NCBI GenBank assembly: GCA_947095585.1
Contig: OX352761.1
Location: 136,864,277 to 136,928,276, forward strand
Source of the DNA: Nephrocerus scutellatus
Lineage: Eukaryota; Arthropoda; Insecta; Diptera; Pipunculidae
Direction: 5' to 3'
Length of the DNA stretch: 64,000 bases
A model generated the notes under the pieces. It was not told the origin of the DNA. It saw only the letters and a program-made list of their open reading frames with translations, and searched no databases. Below, piece by piece: positions 22,960 through 35,535 of the stretch (position 1 is the stretch's first letter; the number at the start of each line of letters is the position of its first letter). A program made the translations under genes and the position numbers.

Positions 22960-23765
22960 TGATCCATTTTCTGAAATCTTTATTGCGGGAGATACAAAGT
23001 TCTAGTTGGCTTCGCCATTCAGGCTTAACAACACCACAAGGAAATGTTGAGTTATTTACTGATTTTAACAATCTCAAATGGATCTCGCATCGAAGAAACT
23101 CAAAAACTCGCAATTCTCGGTATGTGCGTCAACAACAAGCTACGTTGGAACGACCACATATTTGCCATCGCCAATAATGCTGCGAAATGTTCAGGTTTCC
23201 TAAAACGATGCAAGATGTACTTTACTCCTTCAGATCTGGCTACAATTTACACGGCATATATTCGCCCTAAACTTGGGTATGTGCCCCAAAACCACATTGC
23301 ATCTACTGGACTGAATTCAAAACCGCGCGGTAAAACTTATTGGTGACGTAAATATCGCGAAAACAATCGAATCGCTTGAACATCGTAGGGATGTTTCCTG
23401 CCTGTCACTGTTTTATCGCTTTTTCCACAAGCGGTGTTCAAAAGAAATATCCAGATGGATCCCGCCCATTCTTGAACCCATCCGTAATATCCGTGCCTCA
23501 ACTCGAGCACACGGGTCTACCATTAGACCTATCTTCGGATGTACTAACCCAATTCAAAGATTCCTTCTTTAGACGCACTATAGTTATATAGTTATGTGGA
23601 ATGAATTGTCCGATTCTGTGTTTCCGCATTTGTATGATCTGCAGTCATTTACAACACCCATCTCATCTTTTCCTCTCCCTAATTTCCTAACGTCCACGCT
23701 GTGCTCGACATTATAAGGGTGCAAATCCGCGTGTACATTATAAAAAAAAATCTAAAGTCGGTTTA
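22960..23765 (+). mobile_element. CR1/Jockey-like LINE, 3' end of RT ORF
   Basis: Frame fragments read FLKRCKMYFTPSDLATIYTA, then RAVKLIGDVNIAKTIESLEH, then CLSLFYRFFHKRCSKEI. This is the conserved C-terminus of CR1/Jockey-type ORF2. Frameshifts separate them. It ends in an A-rich run (ATTATAAAAAAAAATC) near 23750, consistent with a poly(A)-type tail. Confidence 0.8.
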
Positions 23766-23997
23766 ACTACTGACCCTTACCGCGGGTGGGTGGAATCAGC
23801 TGTTGTTTGAAGCATTGTTTAAGTTGATGAGGTCACATATGTGTATAGACAAGTTGAAGCATCAAAGAAATCTTAGCTAACTACACGCATATCCAAGAAA
23901 CCCTATTGGAAAAAATGGGGCGTCCCAATTGAAAAACTCTTGAGGATAAATAGCTCAAATTTAAAGACAGGAAATCAAAACTAAAAGCATAAGTTGT

Positions 23998-24045
23998 GAA
24001 AAAACCAACCAACCAACTATATAGTCATGTTCATAAATATTTTAA
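23998..24045. repeat. Second copy of the sequence bordering the 22.3-kb exon
   Basis: GTGAAAAAACCAACCAACCA followed by ACTATATAGTCATGTTCATA closely resembles 22302-22350, which spans the proposed donor site. The copies flank the LINE fragment at 22.96-23.77 kb. Confidence 0.6.
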
Positions 24046-25734
24046 TTTCTTATTGCAAAATCAATTCAATTTAGATTAACGCTGTAAAAGTAAATGATGG
24101 TCAAAACATTGCTGTGTCAATTGGTTGCCCAAAAACTAATTGAATATCGCATTTGCATTAATGTTTAAGCATTTATTTGTCAGCTGTGACTTTTGTACAT
24201 CGTTTTCAATACAACATTTACATCTGGTTTGACAAATTTATTTATTTCAGTGTGGTGCAATTGTTGGGTCGCTTATCTGTGAATAGCGAAAAAAAACAGA
24301 GAATTACGTATATCTGTAAAAACTACATTGGCAAAAGACAAAACTAAACTAAACCATGTGCTCCCGAACACAACTAACTAATCAGTTCGCCAGGCGACTG
24401 AGTCATATTCTCGCAAACGCTAAACTTTCTGTCAATCGTCGTGCCGCGTCACGTCGCGTCGGTTGGCCTGGAAAAATGCTCTGACCGAGTAGACGTGAGA
24501 GCGAGTGTGTTAGCCAACCATACCCCTTTTTGTCAATGTGGTTATGTTTCTATGTTATGTCTGTGTTACGACGGCGAAGACAACAACGACGAAGCAAACG
24601 CTTGAGCTCGATGAACGGGTAAAATCATCGCCGATTGTGGTACAGGAAATGGCTCTACCAAGTACCATAATTGCCGGGCTCGGATTGTGACTCGATTGAT
24701 GTCTTGACATTTTCACAACAGCCTCGATGCTCGGAGGGAGTCCTCGCAGGCGCAACAGTTCGCTTTTCATACAAATGTAACACCACATGCCGACTGCACT
24801 GCACTGCGCTGCATGGCAAAAACATTTTTCGGGGAGATTTTCGGGTTGGTAAAATATGTGTCTCTCTGTAGTTACGAATAATAATAACAAAAAGCCAATC
24901 CACCTTAATCGATATTTCGTGTCTATATAGAGATATTACGATGGTACGACGTTTCGGTGCAGAACTGGTTAAAATATATACATATTGGGAATTGGGGTTT
25001 GATATGCTGGTGCTGCAAAACTATGGGCACATGGGTTAGCATCGCACATTGTGGGTGACGGATAAAAGACTTGGTTCGAAAGGGAAATCTCACGTTATAC
25101 ATACTGAGAATTTCCCAATACCGAGTACAAAGCTAACAAGTGAAGTGTCGATTAACAACACATTCTAATAAGTGAATGTGAATGCGCATTTTGTTGCGCC
25201 GCGTCCGCGTTGATCGATCTATTTGGTGTGTGCTGTGAATAAATTGCTGAGAAAATTTCATGTTGCCTGAATGTTGTTGAAGGGAGAACAATTATGTTCG
25301 TTTGGTTCGGTAGAAGGTTTTCTTTTGAAAGTAAGAATACTTTGAAAAAAAAATTACTGGTAATTATTCTTCTTGATGTGATCCAGAATTTAATTTTTAA
25401 TTTTATTGCCAATTGCTACAATACATGAATGCATTTGTTCTTCTAAATTTAAAAAGTTCGTGCCTTAAGTCTTTTGTTTAGACAGATGTTTTTGTTTATT
25501 TTTATGTTTTTTTTATGGTGTATGATTTTCAACACACTTGAATGAAAAACTAGCACGATTTTGGTTTTAAATTTCCAAAGTTAATCCTTTGTTATAATTT
25601 TATTGATTTAAAAAAAAAAACATTTCGATAAGGATAGTGAAGGAAAGTAATCACAACCTTGGACTTTCAAGTACTCCTGACAATATTAAGGAAAACCGTG
25701 TTTTTCAAAGTTTCATTTCTGAAATGTCCCAGTG
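24046..25734. other. No gene identified
   Basis: A 111-codon minus-strand frame (24555-24890) contains CFCHAAQCSAVGMWCYIC. Its Cys spacing does not fit a RING or B-box. A tRNA-like B box (GGTTCGAAAGG) occurs near 25074. Otherwise AT-rich and featureless. Confidence 0.4.
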
Positions 25735-25974
25735 TTCTGAGCAGGATTTTACGGTTGATTCGCTGTCAAAGGAGTCGGTGTTTAAGTATTCTGAGCAGTG
25801 AAAGGGATTCTGCGCTTGATTCACCGTCAAAGGAGTCTGTGTGTCTAAAAATATTCTGACCAGTGAAAAGGATTCTAAGGTTGATTGATTCACTGTCGAA
25901 GGAGTCTGTCTGTCTAGGCAAGTATTCTGACCAGTGAAAATGATTTTACGCTTGATTCACTGTCAGTGGTTGTT
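25735..25974. repeat. Minisatellite, four copies of a 53-71 bp unit
   Basis: Each unit runs from ATTCTGA(G/C)CAG through a TTGATTCACTGTCAAAGGAG core to GTCTGT. Units start at about 25735, 25788, 25852 and 25923. Length differences come from short insertions. No consistent reading frame is kept. Confidence 0.85.
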
Positions 25975-26188
25975 TTGCTTGCAGTAGTAGGCATGGCTAT
26001 TAGATACTAATAATTTGCTAATTCTATTGTCCCAAAAATGGAGGAGAGGTTCTGTAATAGCATTTGTGAAAAATGCAGTCGACATGGTTTTGAATGGAAA
26101 TGCCGTCGACATATTTTGACTATCGACCTCGGTGTAAAGATTGATCTCATTGCAGTGGTTGAGTTTAAGTTAAGTTACTTTATCATGA

Positions 26189-26406
26189 GTTGGCGCCGTG
26201 GCTCAGTGGAAATGCACATGGCCACACCAAAAGTATTTTTCAAACGTTCCGAGAGTAATAACTTGTCACGGAAGGCTTCTCAATTCGCCGTTCAGATCCG
26301 GCCTTAAATTGTAGGTCCCTTCCATTTGTGTCCAAAAATATACATGCGCAACACAAATGGTCGCGAGAAGGTAGGCCTTGGTCTGTCGCGCCAAATATTA
26401 TTATTA
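26189..26406 (+). mobile_element. tRNA-derived SINE, internally deleted, with 14-bp TSD
   Basis: The A box TGGCTCAGTGG is present; the B box region seen in the 61.7-kb copy is deleted. The 3' end is GTCTGTCGCGCCAAATATTA(TTA)n. The flanks TTACTTTATCATGA at 26175-26188 and 26407-26420 are identical: a target-site duplication from target-primed insertion. Confidence 0.88.
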
Positions 26407-26420
26407 TTACTTTATCATGA

Positions 26421-28293
26421 ACAACAATAAAGTGATTTAAGATCGATAAAAGAAAATCGTATTGGGTTAATTCGTTGACAAATTGCCTCCTCACATACTT
26501 TAGTTACCGATAGACCATAGCGGCAGCTGTCTGACAACCCCCATCTAAAATTTCATGCCGACGAAATAATTATTTAGGTAATTACTGAGATTATTCTTCC
26601 TTCCTCTCTTCCTTTTTCTCTGTCTGTCCAATGTATCTTGAAATACGAATGATTTATTTTTACCACAATTGAATCGTTACTTCTATCAACTGCTCTTTTT
26701 TTTGGTTGTTTTGCTATTTAACTCTAACGAAGACCAATTCGTGTTGTGCCAGGCATGTAGCTAAGCATCATGCGCAAATTATAAAAAAGTGTACTTGTCC
26801 TTACTTGTTGCAAATTTAATCCACAACTTTGCACGTGAAACAATAAATCATGAAAAAAACCAAAACTACTACTCGAAACTACTTAATACGAATTATTCAC
26901 ATATTCGTGCACTTTTGAAGACAGCCATTAACGTCGTGGCTCGTCATCACATTTCATCAAATTTTCTCAAGGTTATTCTTGATTTTCTTGGTGCAAACCA
27001 AATCGCACATCGTAAAATTCAGTTCTGTGCACTGTAATTAAGTCTTGAATGCTGAAATAATGAAACCAGTCAAGGCCTGAGGAGATCTATTGCTGGATTC
27101 TGAACAGCAAAGCATAATTGATTTTTAAATAGATATAAAAGTTAATAGTTAATACATTTAGTTAGCGACTAAGAACTTCTAGTTAAAATGCACTAATTTA
27201 TAATTAAAAGCAATACGTGTAATTAAATGGCTTGATGAATACAGAAATGCATAAACTGAATTGCATTTTTTAAGACACTACCACCACATAACATGTAGGA
27301 TGAAGTGAAATAAATTAACATTTTCGATGTCGTTGAACTCACCCCCACAAGCGATCAATTAGGGGCTCGCAGATGTATTTTTATTACAATTTAATTGAGT
27401 TTCGTCGGCAATTTACGTCAGCATGCAAATTTGGACTCATAACTATTGCCCAACCAATATAACGTAGGATGTGATAATTTACTGGTGACTTGTTGGCTAC
27501 GAGTTGTTAAATGTTCCGACGCAGTGGGAAATGATATACTACTCGTATGTATTGCATGGCATAGTAATTCACTTCAAATTTGAATGTGCTGGGCAGAATT
27601 GAAGTCGTTTGGCTGAAAAATAGGACATGTTTTGGCGGCGGTGTGTTCGTAGGAGGTGGAATAATAATTCAAAATCACTGCACGGCGTTTGTTTGCTTGT
27701 AAGTGCTGCTGGTTTTGTTTAAAGTCTAATTGACGACAAGCGTCTACCACACGTAGATAGAGCAATAAATTTCATACGAAATTTTTTGGGATTTAAATAT
27801 TGTTATGGCTGCAATCAATCAGTCAGACGGTCATCCCACTGTAATACAAGCAACAACGAGACTGCTTTGTTTTGTGTCTTTTGTTCAACATTAATGGGAG
27901 GGGACGAAATTGCAAATTAATTTCAATTTATTGTGCCACCGCACTTTCGCAAACACATCATCGCCTGACCTTTCGGACGTTTCGTGTCATTTCATTATGT
28001 TGAGTTATTGAAAGATTAACCTTCTTCTTTCCCGCACAAATGTTGCGAAGCTTGATTCATGATCATGGTTTTACAAAACATTAATATTTGCTTGTGCTGT
28101 GCCCACAGCGCCACCGTCAAAGGTCACTGGTGTGGAATATCAGCGAGTGCTCTATGTTTTTGTACAAAGATACAGATAGCATTGTTACTCGCAGTACATC
28201 ATCCGTTCCATTCCATCCATCCATTCCAGCACAAGGTGGCAGAACAATTAACAGAGAAACTTAACTTATTAAGTTGTTAGAGAGAAGGCTGTT
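26421..28293. other. No feature identified
   Basis: AT-rich DNA with only short chance frames on both strands. No splice-supported exon or repeat that I can define. Confidence 0.4.
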
Positions 28294-29380
28294 CGAGGGG
28301 TGCCGTAAATGTTTTTAGAAAATGGTAATACTAATGTTTTCCGATGCAAATCAGTCAAAAAGTTTAACATTTTTGGAGGTTATGTTTCTCAAAAGTAATC
28401 TGTCAGTTCGCATCGCAACATTGTTTTTTATTTACTTGAAAAATTGAGTTCGGTGAAAAAATGGAATTATCGCGTGACAATTTTCGTGTGATGATTTTTT
28501 ACGATTTTCGAAAGGGGCTAACTGAACAACCTGCTTCGAATCACTTCATTTGACTTTTGGCGACGAAGCACCATCCTTGACTAGTGTTTATAATTGATAC
28601 AATGAATTTAAACGCGAACGGCGTTCACTTAAAGACGAGCCTCGGGAAGGTTGCCCAAAACAGCTGTTGTGCCAGAAGACATCGATGCTGTGAGAAAACT
28701 GATTGAAGAGGATCGTCATGTGACTTATCGAGAAACCGAGGCATGCCTAGGCATTAGTGCGGAAGCTATGTGCACGTTGGATTCCACATTTTTTGACAGA
28801 CGCACAAAAAAGGGTTCGTGTCGATTGGTGCCGCCAAATACTTGAAAAATTCATTGAAGGTACTTCCAAAACGTATACAAGATCGTGACAGGTGACGAGT
28901 CATGGATATTTGCGTATGAGCCGGAAATAAAAGGGCAACCGACTTCCAATTCGATAAAAATCCAACAAAAGTTGTGCGAGCTCGGAGCGTTGGGAAGCAA
29001 ATTGGCGTGTTTTTTCACGAAAACCGGTCATGTGACTACTGGGGCTCTTGAAAATCAAAAGACAGTCAATTCAGCTTTGTGTTCGACCATTTGCTTGCCT
29101 GAGGTTTTCGACAAATTGAGAGAAAACAACCCAAATCACGATAATGCGAGCTCACACAGATTAAATCAAACAAGCGAGTATTTGAGCACTCAAACGATCG
29201 AATTGATGGGCCATCCGCCTTACAGCCCCGACTTGGCACCCAATGACTTCTTCCTGTTTCCAACAATCAAAGATAAGATGCGTCGACAACGATTTTAATC
29301 GCCTGAAGAAGCGGTTGAAGCGTTCAAAAACTATGTTTTGAAGCAATCATCTTCGGACTGGACTTTTACGGCACCCCTCG
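28294..29380 (+). mobile_element. mariner element (DD34D), decayed
   Basis: The 16-bp terminal inverted repeats are perfect: CGAGGGGTGCCGTAAA at 28294-28309 and its complement at 29365-29380. TA follows on the right; the left flank has TT. The transposase begins MELSRDNFRVMIFYDFRKG at 28461 and is broken by stops and frameshifts. Later blocks are HVTYRETEACLGIS, TGDESWIFAYEPE, HDNASSH and YSPDLAPNDFFLF; Asp spacing from HDN to PND is 34. At about 1.09 kb it is shorter than the usual 1.3 kb, so there are internal deletions. Confidence 0.92.
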
Positions 29381-32009
29381 TACAAACGCATGTTTGTGAG
29401 GTGATCACAATTTATAACATCTGTGAAAAATCTGGGGACGAATTACCGCATATGTGACTGAATAATACGTGACTGAATAATGTTGATTTGGCATGATCGC
29501 TTACGTGAACGAGTGACGAGTAGTGGTCATCCTAATGTAAATATCCGATCACTCGTTAACGTATGGATTTCATACACTCCTTAACTGATGTCGTCATTCG
29601 ACCCCTGATAAGCAGGAGGTATGAGAAACAAACAAAATAGTTTGGAAAAAACAAAGGAAAAAACCAACCATTAAATTCCGAGTACTTTTTTTCATGATAC
29701 TTATTATTTTTCTAGGAATAGATTAATAAATCAAATAAAAAACATTGAGAGAGAAAAAAACAAAACAAAAAAAAAGTCCCCACATACAGTTTACAACATT
29801 TACTGACTCTTTGTCTGCCTATGGCGATGGGTAAGTCTTCGTTGAGATTTATATGTTTACCACACTCTTCTACCGATGATGGACGGACGACGCCAGTGCA
29901 AAGACAGTCTGTTCACTGATCTGAATCTGTAATTATTGAGACAAGGTCATCTTGATGATACCACAACCACTCGTACACTCGATGTTCGGTTAGTTTTTGT
30001 TTCATTTATGTACGACATACGTTCTGGTATAATTTAAGTATTCATTTTGCGAATTTGGTCACGAAAACAACTGCTCGACTCTGCTCTGTCGTTGATGGTA
30101 ACGATTATGATGATGGTGATGATGCTCAAGTGGATGCTGCTGATTGATGGAATATATCATAAATAAACTTGCGATAAATTGAAAATAGAAAGGAGTGCTC
30201 ACGAATTTTAAATCAAATACGTAATAATAATTATAATCAATGAGTAAATTACTTTGATGTTCTTTATTTTTAGTATCTTTGAGGAATGCTGATCGTAAAT
30301 AGCAGAAATCTTTGTATTTTTGATTGATTTCACTATGATCTATCAAGGGTTTAGAGTTCAGTTTTAAATTATGTATAAAAAAAATTGGTTTAAACTTTTT
30401 TCAAATCAGGTTTGTGACTGGAGTCTTTTGTTTTGTCTTGCAGCAGCTATTTTTCAGATCTACTGAAGTAATTTTCAGTTAAAAAAAAACTATTTAACTA
30501 AACTAACACGAAAAGAAACCGCTGTTACCTAATCTGGACTAATCTGGACACAAGACTGTTTAAAATTGTACGTCTTTAACTTCAATGTAAGAAAGTTCAA
30601 AGTGTCTTTTATCAATTCACCATTTTTATACTCTTTAAAGACCTTCAATACAATTCTTTAAGTGACATGAACGAATCAGTTTTAGTGCACATTGACTTAA
30701 TGAGAACTTCAAGCGTTGCTTTACATTTCACTGAAGCTAATCAAAGGTAATAACGAGCCAATTAAATTAAATAACTATGTATGTAACAATACAGAATCAA
30801 GTTTACCAAAGAACACACCTCAAGCATCCTTCTCAGTGTCTTACTACTACCAATGATACGAATGGTTCAATGCGCTTTGAAACACCGATCTGCTCAAAAG
30901 GATCACGCAATGTGGTACGATTGAGATACTCTTGTACCTCATATCTGTATAAAACGGCGTTACTTTTTAAAAAAGATCAAATCCTACCTACAAAAGCAAA
31001 CCTGAATACCCATGGTACACACACGTACGAATTGGTAATTTAATGATTTATTTGCCACAGGCCTATATGATGTTATTGGTCTACTCCACCAACACTCATC
31101 ACTGCATCATTGGGTTTCTGTTAATTCTGTGTGCTTTTTGCCCATGTGTTACTGCAATTTTCTAGGTTCACTGTTGTTTCCAATGCACAACAAGCAACCA
31201 ATACGTAAACCAAGTCAAGCTGCTGGATATGCGCGCCAAAGTACTATATGAGCATAAAGACTTATGTGATAATATTGAAGCATTACACTCGGAGTCTTTT
31301 TTTGTATCCAAGTGTATGATGCACAGCAGCGCGTTGATTTGAAAACGATCTCACTGATAGGAATAAACTGCTGCACCTCCGTGAACAGTTGAAAATCAGA
31401 CTACTGCCGAGTGGTCATGTGAAATCCACATACATCTTGGGGTTATAAGTACGGCAATTTAAGACGATTTACAAGCTGCAAGTCAGCCGAACCTTAAGAT
31501 ACGTCTGCGAACGCTGGTAAAGTGAATGACTTCCCCACCTTTGGGATCATTTGGATGAACCTATTTTCGGGTATTTTGTAGTATTGATTTGTTTAAAAAT
31601 TACGCAAAGCTTCGAAGGACACTTGAAAAAATTATTTGGTTAAAGTTGGTTATTATTCGATAAAAACTCGACTTGCAATAAGGAATTAAAGAATTCATTT
31701 GTATTAATAATCTATACAAACAAAAATCAAATAAAATGTATGTTTGCTTGTTATTTATGGAAACTCACATTTACCACCCGATTTTTATAAAATTTGCATT
31801 ATATATTACTGGCAAGTGGAGGAAGGTTATATGCTATAGTAAGCCCCCCACCACGCCGTGGTAACAGGAAGGCGGGGGTTTCTGTGTGCGGCTAGCGAGG
31901 GGCCGGGGATCAGCTAGTAATAACTAAAACAAGAATTCTTAACTCTGTGAACTCTAACTTTGTGTCGTAATTATTACGTAATTATATTATTACACAATTA
32001 TTTCACCCA
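29381..32009. other. No gene identified; one GC-rich patch
   Basis: AT-rich DNA. At about 31835-31915 a GC-rich segment (GTAAGCCCCCCACCACGCCG and GGCGGGGGTTTC, GGGGCCGGGGATC) stands out sharply from its surroundings and is probably part of an unidentified repeat. Confidence 0.35.
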
Positions 32010-32552
32010 TTAATAAGAAGAAGAATTATTAAAGATAAATTATTTTCCATCGTTAAAACGCACATAATTCAGGAACAACATGGATTTTTCCCGAAACGGT
32101 CAGTTGTATTGAATTTAATCATATCTTCGAACTATATTTACTCGGCATTTTGCGAAAACTGTCAAGTCGATTTCGTCTATATTGATCTTGAAGAAGTTTT
32201 TGTGAATCATAACTTGTTAATTTCAAAATTAAAAGCTATTGGGTTTGGATTCCCAATGCTAGATTGGATAAAATCTTATCTAAGTAATAGATGGAATTTG
32301 GTTTGTGTAAACGATTTTAGTTCGAATTCTTTCCAGGTTTTGTCAGGTGTACCACAAGGCAGTCATCTCGGTCCTCTTTTGTTTCTTTTATTTATGAATG
32401 ACATAAATAGAAATCAAAGGTCATCAAAAAATCTCTTATTTCCTGAGGATGTTAAATACGTTTTCGAAATTTCTCGCTTGGACGACTCTACATTATTAGA
32501 AGAAGATCTTGATACCTTTAATGATTGGTGTAATACAAATCTCTTGCTTTAA
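32010..32552 (+). mobile_element. CR1/Jockey-like RT fragment with mutated active site
   Basis: A long frame (147 codons from 32109, extended upstream by IIQEQHGFFPKRS) carries SGVPQGSHLGPLLFLLFMND. The first catalytic block reads DLEEVFVNHN where KAFD-type residues are expected, and the FADD-type block reads FPEDVKY. The ORF is open but the enzyme would be dead. Confidence 0.85.
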
Positions 32553-32599
32553 AATGCAAATCAAGATCTTTTTATAGAGGACTGCTCAAGCATTAAAAT

Positions 32600-33300
32600 A
32601 CCAATAATCTTGTACGCACCGACGGAACAAGAAACCTCTGACGTTTAACTTGCGTCTATCTAATTTATTAGATCAACTACGGAAGATTGACATCGTTATT
32701 TTTATGGGTGACCTAAACGCAAAAGTAGACAACAGTGATTGGGAACATGGCAATCAGGTAAAGCAGCAGAACTCCTTCAAGCCGACGTTGAGGTAACCAC
32801 GAACATTGCATGCGATATACAAATTTATCTGGAAATCTGAAACCACTCCATCGTCGTTAAAAGAAGGCTTAATAGTCAAACTCTCCAAGAAAGGTGATTT
32901 GAGCAATTGCAAAAACTGGAACAGTGTATACTCACTGGGTGTACTTGGTGTACTGGATGATCTGGGTGAACTGGTGTAATGGGTGAATTACCCTGCTAAA
33001 CATCATAAACAAAGTGATCTCCTCTGAATCTGAAGCTAACAATCTTCAGATCTAACGTTCTCTCAGTACACTTATTACTTATTATACTCAGATATTACGA
33101 AACAAGCGCTCGACTGGAATCCACAAGGAAGCTGCCGAGTTGGCCGTCCTAGCAAGGCATGGAAAAGGACAATAGAAGAGGAAGCAAGATCCCTGGGGAC
33201 AGAGTGGCGTCTCTTGAAACCTCAGGTGATAAATCGAGTTCGTTGGCGGGCGTTTGTAGAAATCCTATGCTCCCCCGCGGAGTAAAGGAAAGAAATAAAC
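32600..33300 (+). mobile_element. LINE remnants: endonuclease, RT and C-terminal fragments
   Basis: Pieces read IVIFMGDLNAKVDNSDWEHG (endonuclease, near 32690-32750), GLIVKLSKKGDLSNCKNW (RT start, near 32865-32920) and TIEEEARSLGTEWRLLKPQV then RVRWRAFVEILC (C-terminus, near 33165-33275). The parts are in the correct order but with large deletions. The C-terminal piece recurs at 50.7 kb. Confidence 0.75.
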
Positions 33301-33679
33301 GAAAGAAGATTTGGAACTCTAATATTAATTTATATTGTATTCAGATTTCAAAAATCTTTTACAATATATGCATTAAGGAATGTCAACTGGGGTGATTGCT
33401 ATCCTACATATAGGGCTAGATGTTTATTGATCGACCTTCAACCACTTTCAGATATAAGAGAGATTTGCTTGTTAAATTTTGTTAGGGACGTATTTACAGA
33501 CTCCATTGATATTGATATTGACTATAAATGCTGAAAAATAAAAACACATGCGAAGCACTGCAACCAACAATAAAACAACCCTAATCGTAAAGCAAACAGC
33601 GCTGCTAACAGCGCACCACACACACACAGAACACAGTCATCACAGTTTGACATGATCTAATGCCGCTATTTTGGAAAAA

Positions 33680-33842
33680 AAATTGTATTGGAGCCGCCCG
33701 ACCCCGCGGCCTGAACACTCAAACAATATATATTAATTAAAAGTATTGTCATCGGAAATACACATGTGTGCAAAATTTCAATAAAATCGGGCTTAAGGAA
33801 GTGGGTTAAAAATTGATAACAAGATTTGACCAGCCAGCCATG
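33680..33842 (+). repeat. Unclassified interspersed repeat 'R', copy 1
   Basis: It contains TTGTATTGGAGCCGCCCGAC, then TCGGAAATACACATGTGTGC and AAAATTTCAATAAAATCGGG, then AAGATTTGACCAGCCAGCC. The same ordered blocks occur at 37.9-38.1 kb and inverted at 55.8-56.2 kb. Confidence 0.6.
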
Positions 33843-35384
33843 GTTTTCTATATTATCCTAAAGAGTTTTAGCAAAATCTTATAATGTAATAAAATAGCCG
33901 TAGTTTTTTTCTAAGTAACCTTATACAAAGTGCAACTGCAATATTTGTCTACCAAAAATTTGTACTGTTACGAAAATCGTCATCGGATGTTGACAACTTT
34001 TAAGTCGATTGGCTGCGTATGTGCTTCGTACATACCCGCAACAACAAACACTCCAAAAAATTGGGTTGATGGGAGAGTCAGAGCGATATCAAATCTGCTA
34101 ATACGAGTACTACTTCTACTACGCTCTGAGCCCAGATTTAAAAGCGAATCTCAAAGCATAGACTCAAACTGAATCCCAAGTACAAGCAGCGACAACATCG
34201 CCGTATAATTCGATTCAAGTCGAGATTCAATTCGATCAGTTCGCTTTTGGAAGTCAAGCGGATTTGTTCATTCATTGGTTGGCTCGTCTGAAACATTTTT
34301 TTTTTATTTTCTCAGTTCGCTGGTTTGTTGTTGCAAATGAAACTAAACTGAAATAAAGCGCGCGACTTGTGTAAAAACACGATTTGTCTAACACTCCCAT
34401 TTTTCGAAAAACACAAATAAAACTAAGCGCTTGGGTGCTTCTTCTGGTGCTACCGGTGAGACGACGATATTAAAATAAAATTTTTGGGGCACTGCAGCAG
34501 CTCACTTGCAACACAACAATCATAAAAAAAAACTAACCGAACACACAACAGGATCATTGAAAACATTTTGCTGTTAGTTCACTAAAACTGATCTCAAAGT
34601 GAAACTGGGTTTTCACAGTGATCTCCTCCTTCGTCGATCTGTGTCTTTCGTTTAGTGGTGTTTATCGTCCGTCTGATAATTTGTCGGCTGTCCCGCTTTA
34701 TGTGCAAACGATCGTGACATGCAAATTTAATGTTTGGTGCTACAAAAACGCCTGAAAAACGCTTTCAATTGTTACATATACATTGCGACTATCGAAATGA
34801 AGCAAAGAAACAACAACACCACTCAAGAGTAAAAAAATATTAAACGAAACGATCGAATATTATTAATTAATTGAAATTTGCATTTAACTTTTTCGTTGCA
34901 CTGGAATAAAATTTGTGTTTTTTTTTGTAATAACGATCTCCACTATTAATAAATTATTTGATAGATCGGTAAACGGCGGTGTGGTTTTGGCTGTGAGCAA
35001 TAATCGATTGGAAAGAAACTGAAAACGTGAACATCTTGTAGCGCTGCTCCCCGAAGAGAGAAACGTGCTAGTGCTAATTTTTTTTAGTCTCAATATAAAA
35101 ACATTTTACAAGAAGTGAGGTGCGAGCGTTCGAGGTTCATTCTTCATGGGAACGTAAAATTATTATCGCCGCTATTAATTCACATGCGAGACGGTAGAGT
35201 TGGAGAAGTGCGTTGCATATGAATATCTACTCGCTTGCACATGCGTACGTTCTTCGGTCGCTATCCCAACTGAATTGTCGTTAGATTTTGATTTATTTAT
35301 GTAATTGCGATATATTTCATGACGCTTGGACTACTTATCCAGTCTAATAAATTTCGAATCCCACCGGTTTTTTTATACAAAGGG
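33843..35384. other. No gene identified
   Basis: AT-rich DNA without recognisable coding sequence, directly upstream of the candidate promoter at 35.38 kb. It could contain regulatory DNA; none can be shown. Confidence 0.35.
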
Positions 35385-35415
35385 TATATAGGAGTGCTAG
35401 AATTAATTAATCATT
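35385..35415 (+). promoter_or_regulatory. Candidate TATA box and initiator
   Basis: TATATA at 35385-35390 is followed 26 bases later by TCATT (about 35411), a spacing typical of fly core promoters, and then by the candidate signal-peptide exon. Confidence 0.3.
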
Positions 35416-35477
35416 AAAATAACTAAAAAAAATTGTTGGTGTCAATTCTCTTAATACATCTACTAACTAACTGCACG

Positions 35478-35535
35478 ATGCTGAGAAGGATATCATTTCT
35501 GATTATTGTTATCTTTGGATATCTTTTAATCACAG
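35478..35535 (+). CDS. Candidate first exon coding a signal peptide
   Basis: ATG at 35478 opens MLRRISFLIIVIFGYLLIT and stops at a good donor, CACAG|GTAATT, in phase 1. The peptide has two Arg near the start and a hydrophobic core, as in a secretory signal. A TATA-like box lies 90 bases upstream. No downstream exon could be matched, so the gene body and product are unknown. A chance match in AT-rich DNA is possible. Confidence 0.3.

Noticed and set aside
24555..24890. Cys-rich minus frame considered as a RING or B-box exon
   Set aside because: Cys/His spacing (C-x-C-H-x3-C-x6-C-x2-C) fits neither fold and no splice sites support it.
28651..28845. Separate small protein starting MPKTAVVPEDIDAVRKL
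   Set aside because: It is an internal piece of the decayed mariner transposase at 28.3-29.4 kb.
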